Source: Deltaproteobacteria bacterium (lineage in GTDB: Bacteria; Desulfobacterota; JAFDED01). From it: DNA of 64,000 nt. Position numbers and translations under genes: made by a program. The notes below the pieces were generated by a model. That model had not been told where the DNA came from and ran no database searches. It saw nothing but the letters and a program-made list of their open reading frames with translations. This document shows, one piece after another, positions 42,406-51,300 of the stretch. Positions within the stretch are counted from its first letter, which is position 1, and each line of letters begins with the position of its first letter. The stretch is from NCBI GenBank assembly GCA_019310535.1, contig JAFDED010000003.1, positions 45,727-109,726 of the forward strand, read 5' to 3'.

Positions 42406-43463
42406 TCCAGCCCCATATGCGCCGCTATTGTTTCAATGTCCGCCTTCAACGTTGCCGGCGGCCGGGAAATCCGTATGGCATTGTCCGGATCTTTGAGTCC
42501 GTGGCCGGTAAGGGTGCAAACCACCCGTTCACCGCCCTTAAAGATACCTTGCCTGCACAGCCGGATCAATCCCGCGATGGAAGCCGCTGACGCAGGTTCG
42601 CAAAAAACTCCTTCCATGCCCGCCACTAGCTGATAGGCGTCGAGGATTTCCTCGTCGCTGATGCTCTGAATAACCCCTCCTGACGTATCACGGACCTCAA
42701 CGGCCTGCTTCCACGATGCCGGGTTCCCGATGCGGATGGCGGTGGCAACCGTCTCGGGCTTCTCCACCACGCGATCCAGCACAATGGGGGCCGCCCCTTC
42801 TGCTTGGAACCCCATCATGCGAGGCAGCGCGGGTACCAGTCCTTTGTCATAATATTCCCTGTATCCCTTCCAGTACGCAGTGATGTTGCCCGCATTGCCT
42901 ACCGGAAGAATATGGTAGTCCGGTGCCTTCCCTCCCAGCGCATCGCATATCTCGAAAGCCGCCGTCTTCTGACCCTCGATCCGGTAAGGGTTAAGCGAGT
43001 TGACCAAGGTAACGGGGTATTGGTGAGCGATGCCCAGGACGAGAGAGAGGGCTTGGTCAAAGTTGCCCGGGAGCTGTATGATCTCGGCTTCGTGCATCAT
43101 GGCCTGGGAGAGCTTGCCCAGGGCGATTTTCCCTTCCGGAATCAGAACGTATGCCTTGATGCCGGCCCGTGCGGCATAGGCCGCTGCAGAGGCGGAGGTG
43201 TTCCCTGTCGAGGCACAGATCACCGCCCGAGAGCCCTCTTCCAGCGCGCGTGAAACAGCCACCGTCATTCCTCGATCCTTGAAGGAGCCTGTAGGGTTGA
43301 AACCCTCGCATTTGAAATAGAGCTCCAGTTCGACGGAAAGCTCGGCTGTGATCCGCCTGGCAGGCAGCAACGGGGTGTTTCCCTCAAGCAGGGTTGTAAT
43401 GCAGCGCTCATCCCTTATGGGAAGGTGTGCCCTGTAGTGTCGAATCACTCCCGGCCACATCAT
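42402..43463 (-). CDS. thrC: Threonine synthase
   Basis: This 353-residue PLP enzyme converts O-phosphohomoserine to threonine. The PLP lysine lies in [13 protein letters not shown], the phosphate-binding glycine loop in [16 protein letters not shown], and the substrate loop in [20 protein letters not shown]. Length matches the short class II-type bacterial enzymes. The ATG at 43463 overlaps the end of hom, and its own stop overlaps gspJ, so it is coupled at both ends. A homoserine kinase (thrB) gene is not adjacent. Confidence 0.94.
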   Translation of the reverse strand: MMWPGVIRHYRAHLPIRDERCITTLLEGNTPLLPARRITAELSVELELYFKCEGFNPTGSFKDRGMTVAVSRALEEGSRAVICASTGNTSASAAAYAARAGIKAYVLIPEGKIALGKLSQAMMHEAEIIQLPGNFDQALSLVLGIAHQYPVTLVNSLNPYRIEGQKTAAFEICDALGGKAPDYHILPVGNAGNITAYWKGYREYYDKGLVPALPRMMGFQAEGAAPIVLDRVVEKPETVATAIRIGNPASWKQAVEVRDTSGGVIQSISDEEILDAYQLVAGMEGVFCEPASAASIAGLIRLCRQGIFKGGERVVCTLTGHGLKDPDNAIRISRPPATLKADIETIAAHMGLE

Positions 43464-44788
43464 GACAGGCCCCCGCGCAAGGTCTCATCCTCAACGCGTA
43501 TATGCATCGTGCGGTCCTGCACGATCTCCAGTTGGTCCACCTCCCTGAGTGCCTGCTGCACATCGGCCTCACGCGCCTCGTGAGTCATCATGACGATGGG
43601 TACGGCACCTCCCCGCAATTCCCTCCCCATCTGGATCACAGAGGCGATGCTTATTTGATTGTCGCCCAGTATACCGGAGATCCTGGAGAGAACGCCCGGG
43701 CGATCCACTGCGGAAAACCGAAAATAATGCTTGGTGACCAAATCCGCAATCTTCTGGACCACTTTTTCTCCGCATCGGGTCTCGAATCCCAGCGGATGGA
43801 CCCTGCGTTCCGCTCCTGCCCGCACGTTCCTGGCCAGCTCCATAATGTCGCCTACCACGGCGGATCCCGTGGGCATCATTCCGGCCCCCTGCCCGTAATA
43901 CATGGTGGGCCCAACGACGTCTCCCACCACATAAAAGGCGTTGAACACACCATCGACCTTTGAGAGGACGGCATCCTCGGGTATCATCGTAGGATGAACG
44001 CGGGCCTCGACCACATTATCGTGGGCGGATGAAATGCCCAGCAACTTGATCTTATAACCAAAGTCCCCGGCGTAACGAATATCCTGGGAAGAAATCCCGG
44101 TGATCCCCTCGGTGAATATATCTTCCGGAATTATGGGCATCTCGTAAGACATCGCAAGGAGAATGCTTAGCTTGTGTGCAGTGTCAATGCCCTCCACATC
44201 CAGAGAGGGATCAACTTCTGCGTATCCATTGCGCTGGGCCTTCTCCAGAACATTTTGGAAACTTTCCCCGTTCTCGGTCATTTCGGTGAGAATGTAATTG
44301 GCCGTGCCGTTCATGATGCCGAAAACCTTGACCATCCTGTTGGCCGCAAGACCCTCTTTCAGAGCACGGATAATAGGGATTCCCCCTCCCACGCTCCCTT
44401 CGAAGTTGATGTCCACTCCGGACCGCCTGGCTGTCTCAAGGATCTCCTCGCCATGGGTGGCCAGCAGCGCTTTATTGGCCGTGACCACGTGCTTGCCCGC
44501 CGCCATGGCGCGGAGTATGAACGTTCGCGCTGGCTCGTAGCCGCCCACCAGCTCAACGACAATGCGGATTTCAGGATTATCGAGGATCTCTCCAACATCT
44601 GTGCTCAGGTGAATTCCTGCTGTGGAAACGCCGCGGTCTCGTGAAATATCAATATCCACGATACTCTTTAAAACAAGGGAGAAACCCAGGCGTCGCTTGA
44701 TGATGTCCGCGTTCTGGGTCAGAATTTTCACCACACCGCTTCCCACGGTCCCGAACCCTATGATCCCTAATTTCACTTCTTCATCCAT
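43460..44788 (-). CDS. hom: Homoserine dehydrogenase
   Basis: This 442-residue enzyme reduces aspartate semialdehyde to homoserine. It has the nucleotide-binding [16 protein letters not shown], the catalytic-core [10 protein letters not shown] and [18 protein letters not shown] segments, and a C-terminal ACT domain (about residues 360-435, [19 protein letters not shown]) expected to bind threonine for feedback inhibition. ATG 44788 has AGAGGAAGAG just upstream and gives the family-standard start [13 protein letters not shown] sigma-70-type promoter lies about 110 bases upstream, so this gene probably heads the hom-thrC-gspJKLMN transcript. Confidence 0.95.
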   Translation of the reverse strand: MDEEVKLGIIGFGTVGSGVVKILTQNADIIKRRLGFSLVLKSIVDIDISRDRGVSTAGIHLSTDVGEILDNPEIRIVVELVGGYEPARTFILRAMAAGKHVVTANKALLATHGEEILETARRSGVDINFEGSVGGGIPIIRALKEGLAANRMVKVFGIMNGTANYILTEMTENGESFQNVLEKAQRNGYAEVDPSLDVEGIDTAHKLSILLAMSYEMPIIPEDIFTEGITGISSQDIRYAGDFGYKIKLLGISSAHDNVVEARVHPTMIPEDAVLSKVDGVFNAFYVVGDVVGPTMYYGQGAGMMPTGSAVVGDIMELARNVRAGAERRVHPLGFETRCGEKVVQKIADLVTKHYFRFSAVDRPGVLSRISGILGDNQISIASVIQMGRELRGGAVPIVMMTHEAREADVQQALREVDQLEIVQDRTMHIRVEDETLRGGLS

Positions 44789-44906
44789 CTCTTCCTCTCT
44801 GCTGAACTTGAAATTACAGATCGGGTTTGCACACGCTTCGGTTCTTCGCGACAATCGATCCAACACGCCAAATACGAGAGAATGTATACTCCAGACCGCA
44901 AAATAG

Positions 44907-44935
44907 CATACCCCAAATAGCCATCATCGTCAACT
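44907..44935 (-). promoter_or_regulatory. Sigma-70-type promoter upstream of hom
   Basis: On the minus strand TTGACG (44935-44930) and TATGCT (44912-44907) are separated by 17 bases and face hom, giving a leader near 110 bases. No leader peptide rich in Thr codons or known riboswitch was noticed in that leader. Confidence 0.5.
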
Positions 44936-45364
44936 TTTTTCGCAACTTGGACAGGAGGGGGATATCGGAATATCCCGTCGAAATGGGTGTAATGAAAGTT
45001 AACAGGGGGGACACCTGTGTACGGTGAAACGGTAGATCAATTGACTCGCATTGCAACTGCCGGAGACCTGCGAATTCGCGTCGCACCGGACCACGTTGGA
45101 GTTGCAACTCCGAAACTCAGGTATAGGACGACCGCCTGTCGGATATGACATGGTCTTGCCTCTCTGATCGAGAGCAACGGGGAGTGTAATCCCATACCTT
45201 GCTGAAGCAAACCCGGAAAAAAGGTGAAAACTGATTTGTGGTATGGATTCTTCTCAAAAAGATAAGGCCATTCGGCATGTTATGTCTCCCTTATCTGACA
45301 ACATGCCTGAAAATTCTCATGACATCTTCACATCACGATACTTCCAGATGCCAGACAACCTTTA
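44936..45364. other. Intergenic region between hom and the giant redox gene, with a perfect palindrome
   Basis: This stretch has no convincing open frame. It contains the perfect 14-base palindrome GGAGTTGCAACTCC at 45098-45111, a possible binding site of a dimeric regulator. No U-tract terminator for the giant gene ending at 45365 is visible. Confidence 0.4.
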
Positions 45365-48300
45365 TCAGTGGTACCCTTCCAGTTCACCCATTGGAAGAAT
45401 CCATCGAAAATCCTCGGGTACAATCTCCTGCCGATGACCGTCTAAGAAGGCTGTTATCTTGCCGTTCTCCCGGCGGAAGCCGAGAGCGAAGGCAGATTCC
45501 AAGCTCATGAGGCGATCCACTATGTCCAGCCACTTCCTTTCATCTATGGGTCGCGTCATACTCCCTTGAAGCTGCGCATCGTCCAATTTTCCCAAGGAAT
45601 CACAGAAAATGACCTCTCCGGCTGATGCACCGGCCAGGACTTTGGCCCCACCGTACGGGGTGTGCATCCGGCGCAGCAACCCGTCGCTTCCCCGGAAAAG
45701 CCCCAGTACCAGCACTGACCCGCCCATGAGCGCCTGGCAGAGGTGTTCGCATGCGGTACCCACAAGGTTAACCTGCAACCCGGGGCCATGGGGGTCGCTC
45801 ACCGCACACACCCAGCTCCTGTCCACAACGTTGCCCAGTATATTAAAAACACCGCCCTTAGCGGCGTAGCCCACCACCTTGCCGACATCGCCGTGAATTT
45901 CCAGCTTGCCGGAATGCATAACCATGCCGGTAAAGTTCTGGGCGTGCCCGTGGACCCGTACAACGGCCCCCATATTGAACGCCCCGCAGTATTCGCCCGG
46001 TGAGCCATGGATATCCACCTCGACACCAGGTGTTTGACCGCGGCCCATACCCATGGCAATGCCGCGCTGGCCTTCGGCCCTGTATATGATAAATTTTCTC
46101 CACCCCAACTCATGGGCATGATCTAGGAAGCAGCCCAGCACCCGCAAAGTATCCACGCCTTCGGATCGGAATCCTCGCGAGTCAACCACCAGCACCTGTC
46201 CTGCTTCCTCTGGCGGCTCCAGATCTCCGGCAGCGGCCATAGTCACCCGAACCGCCCCGTCTCCGCCCGCATGGAGTACTCCCAGGCCATCAAGTATGGC
46301 GTCTATGCGCTGGCGCATTATATGGATCAGCGCCCCCCTGTCCTTGCCTCCTGTTTCCCAACCTGTCAGCCGGTCGTGAATTCGGGTCAGTTCCTCCACG
46401 GCCCGCAGGGATGAAAAACGCCGTTCTACCTGATCCAATGCAGCCTTGAATTCACCAAACCCCCATCCGGGCAATCTCTCCCGCACAAATGCAGCCGGGT
46501 CTGATTCCAGCTCTCCCGTGTCGGCTTCAGCCATGGGGTGGACCTGTTCCTGGGATGGCAAGGTCCCTCGAGGGATTTCCACCGGCCGGCCGAACTTGTC
46601 CAGCACTTCGTGGCCTGTAATCCGCCCCTCCTCGTCATAAAACAGCCGACTGACCATTCCAGTGGTTACCGTGAACGTCCGTGCGGGGACAGTGCTGCGC
46701 AAGATTCCCAGGCGGTGCAGTTCCTGCATACCGGCGTCGCTTCCTTGCTTCTCAGAGCAGATGATGCTTACGAAGCTCTCCCCGTCGTCGTAGAGCATTG
46801 CCACGTTGGGCCGCAGCAGCGAGGGGTCGATGATATCCAGCCGTTCGATTACCCGTCGATACGGATCGATGCGGCCGCACAGGTACTGGTAGGGACCATC
46901 GGGAGCGCTTTCCAGCTCCACCTCCTGGACTCTCTGAAAGCGCTCTCTCATCTCCGGAGGAAGCTGGGTGAAATGCCAGCCGGTGGTGGGAGAAAACGAC
47001 TCGACGAGTGCGTCGAAAGGGTAGCGTAAATATTGGCTGAGCAGGTGGAGCTTGAGGGAAGCCACCGCGGTGTCCGTCTGGGCAAGGGGTGTCAGGTCGA
47101 ACTGGCTCACCCTGTTCAGCATCGTCCTGTAATTGGTGGTCTCACCGTTATGGGTCAGGGCCGTATGCAGTTCGGCGAAGGGGTGGGCGTTCATCTGGTC
47201 CACCACGGAGCCGGTAGCCAACCGCCTGTGGATAATGTTTACGGGCGCATCGGGGAGTTCCCAAGGGATGTGCCGGCCATCGCTCTTCCAGCAACCTGAG
47301 TTTTTGCCGCATGAAAGAACCGCCGCCTTTTTGGGGGTTGCCTCTGTGTAGTTCTCCCGTGTAATCCTGCGCGCCAGTCGGTATATGTACTCGTCCTCGG
47401 CTTCCTGCAGGAACTCCCTGTTATCCCGATAATTTTCAAAGTTCAGCTCCGGGTAACGAATCAGTCGCGGCGGCCAGGCGGAATCGGTCAACAGATCATT
47501 TTCTATAAAGCGATACAACTCTTCAGGACGCACCCGCACGAAGAAGCGAAAAACATCGCAGGGATCCTTCTCTCCGAAGCAACGGAAATCCTGCTCTTGA
47601 CCTTTTTCATCGCGCCGGCAGGGAATGCGGTACTTCTCTAAAAATTCGAAATTTTGGACAAGGTCTCCATCAAAATCATCCAGTTGGAGACCCTTGAAGT
47701 ACTGTTCCAGGATTTCACCCATCATGCACCGACGTTGGGTCATGACTTCCCGCCGAGCCCGTCGTCGAGCTTCTTCGGGGGTAATACCCGGCTCTGATGC
47801 CAGATATTCTCTTTCTACATCCGGCTGCAAAACGCCTTTGATCATGACGTGAAGGGCGTAGTGATCCGGGTGCAGCGGGTAGCATCCACCCTTCCAGATT
47901 CCCACGCCGTCCATGCCGCGGTTGGCCATCCGCTCCAGCATGAGGTCCATCACATGACCCGGGATGACGCGGTTGGACACCACTGCCGCCACCCCGCAAT
48001 CTGATGATTCCCCTACGTGTTTGGTAGTTATGTGTCGTGTGGGTGAAGGAATCTCAGCCGTTTTGTCCTGCATGCGGACGACCTCACGGCGACGGCGGCG
48101 CTTATGGATCCTCTCTTCGAGCTGGGGCCATTCGATGCAATCATAACGCCCTCGGAGCTCACGGATGTCGTTTAAATCCAGGCCCGCCAGAGCGCGGATG
48201 ACCTGGGCCTGTAGAATAGCCCTGTAGTTAATGATTTGGCGGGTGTTCAATTCCACATCGCGTAAAACCTGCATCTTGGGGTCGGAGGTGGAGATGCCGC

Positions 48301-51300
48301 TCCGGCACCCTGACTCGCAGTTTCGGTCCCGCACACATCCGATGGCCACAAGGTCCGCGGTGCCCAGGATAACCCCGTCAAGCCCAAGGGCAATCCCTTT
48401 GATCACGTCCCCCCATGTCCGGAACCCGCCGCTTCCCATGAAGACCACATAATCCCTGAGCCCGTCGTCCATGAGTTTTTCATGGCAGATAGGGACGGCG
48501 TACTCCATGTGCATCCCCATCTGTCCCTTTATAATATCAGGAGCCGCACCGGTGCCCCCACGAGGCCCGTCCAGCCAGACTTCGATGACCATCCGGTTGT
48601 CCTTGGCTATGCGAGCCAATCCGGACACGATGAACTCGATGTCCGGGGACGGGGAGACCTTTATACAAATTGCAACCCGGCGATTGATCATGCGCACAGC
48701 GTCGATGAATGCCTTGACGTCCTCGATGGAATAGCAGTTATGGAAGGGGAAGGGGGAAATAAGGCTGACCCCTTCGGAAACCCCTCGCAACGAGGAGACC
48801 AGGCCGAAGACCTTTCTTCCGAGCAGGTGCCCCCCGATGCCCTGCTTGGCCCCCTGGCTGTAAGCTATGACGACTCGGCGCGCGCGGCGAATGGTCTCCT
48901 TTGTCACTCCGAATAACCCTGTCTTGAGTTCTGTGGAAATGTACGGTTCATCTTCGGGCGTAACAATGGGTACAAACTGGACTGGCATTGAGGCCGGATA
49001 TCGACTCAAGGTCTCAAGTATAGCTTTATATTCCGAAGACCGGTCGAACCCCTGCTGGTGCAACCGGTGAATCAGTTCCTGTAGGGGAACCAGTGTTCTC
49101 TCTTCCATCAGGTTTCCCAATAGGGCCACCTGTTGCTCGCTTAAGTCCAAAGGGTTCCACTCCGAGTCAAGGATGAAAATGGTGGGGTATCCTCCTTCGC
49201 CCGTGTCCAGTTGGGAGCCGAAGGAGCGGGTGGCCAAAACCCGGGCCCGCCACGTCCCAGGCCCAATGGACCCGACGGACATGCCCGCTCCTATGAAGGG
49301 TCCGCGAAGCTGGAGGCCCGGAGATATCTGCAAAGCGGTGCCCACTTCATCCAGTTTCTCTTCGGGAATGCCGTCCGGGTCCTTTGAGAAAAGCACGTTC
49401 ATGTCGTCGAAGCCGTCCCCCAGGTCTCCGCGCTCCTCAGTATTGGCGAGCAGGAGGGCCTGCCGATCACCGGAGGCCATGCGTCCCACCGAGGAAATGA
49501 GCGAAGCAGGCCAGACGTGGTCGAGATCGAAAATGCGGTAGCAGGGGGGTGCCAGGTTCGAGTGGTAAAACCGGTGGGGGGACTCAGTGGGTTGCACCAT
49601 GTCCCGCAACTCGCTGTAACGCAATCCGCGGCGGGCTAGGTCGCCATCCCTTTGAATGCGCTCCCTGTTGCACTGTCGATTTCGTACAATTCTGGAGTGA
49701 CTCCGAAAGATGTCGTAAATCCTTTCTTCCAGGTCGTCGAAAATCAACAGGCGGTTTTCCTCACCCACGGTCTTTTTGATATCCTTGAAACCTGAAGCGC
49801 CTAACACCTCGATAATCTGGATGTTCCAGACACGGATCAGCTTTGCTATGCGATTCGCCAACGCCGCACGGTCGTGCTGGATATTGATGTCTTCTCCCCT
49901 CAGAAAGCGCTGGCGAGCCAGGGGATCGGCCGCCAGCAGCACCGGCCAATCGATCTTTACACCGTTCGCCCCCCGCTGGACTGTTTTCTGAACGTCCGCG
50001 GCAGAGCGGATGCCGCCCGCGGCAAGGATGGAAAAACGGTGCCGCAATTTTTTTTCGATAAGGAACCGATGTAACGCAGGTACTGCATCGGTGGTAAGGT
50101 AGTATTGCTTAACCGGATCGTAATCAGAGGTAAGGCACACGGCGTCAAAGGGTGAATGAAACAGCGTCTCCAGCTTTCTCTCAAACTCGGGGGTGGGCCG
50201 CAGATCCGAGTCCACGTGATTGTTTTCGACTTTCATCACCGCGCAGAGAACAACTGATTCACTGAACAGACCGGGCAGCTTATCCATCCACTCCGGAGCA
50301 CCATTGTCAACCTCGATCTCCACCAGGTCGGGAAAGCGATAACGCCGCGCTTCAGGCCATTGGTTTCCATTCATCAGCCGTTTTACATCGTGAGTCGTCA
50401 ACCGGAGAATCAGCGCATCGATTCTATCTCCTATGGTCGATCCATAGCGGTCCATTTCTTCCAGCCGAACGGTCATTCGGGTCCCCATCCTTATGGCTGC
50501 CTCCAGGGCAGAGTCCAGCAGCGCATCACCTCCCTCCATCGGCATGACATCAAGGATGATGGGAGTTTTCAGCGATACAAGGCTGGGGGCCGAATTATCC
50601 GGGCGGTCTCCATCGAACACCAGGTACTTGGGGCGGCGCCCCAGGTGGATGGCAATAGCATCCGCCGTGCTTTCATAAAGGAGATTCTGAGCAGGCCCAA
50701 CGATGTGAAAATGACCGAAGCGAATGCCGTCGTTGCCGAAGCCGCGGTGCTGGTCCCCTTGGCCCGTACCGGAAACGGGAATTCTGCCTGTGGTGGCTTC
50801 CAGGTCAATGTGGGAGACAACGTGCGCGTTCCAATAAGGATCATCCATGTCAAGGAAGCACGGATGCAACTCAACGGAAGTCGCCGGCTGGCCTGCCGCA
50901 ATTTGAGGGCACCTCTCAAGACAAGCGCCGCAGCCGCGACAAAGCAAATCATCCTCTACCAGCACGAGGCGAGGGTCCGACTCATCGCGCTTGCGCACGC
51001 CATAGATGCAGGCATCCACGCACGTCCCACAGTGGATACACAGCTCGTCGTCAATAAGGACCCGGTATGTTGGAAAGGTATTGCGCTGTTCGCGGATTTT
51101 TTGGTCGAACCCGGTATGGATGACGTCCAGGAATTGGCGAAACTCGCGGCTGCTCTCCACTTCCCGAATAAACCGGGTGACTTCCTGAATTGGGAAATCC
51201 ACATAGCGGGCCAGATATTTCTCCAGTTCATCGAAAAGGTGTCGATGCTTCAGATGAACCTGGCATTCTTCGTCGCAACGGCCGCAGCGCAGACAGTAGT

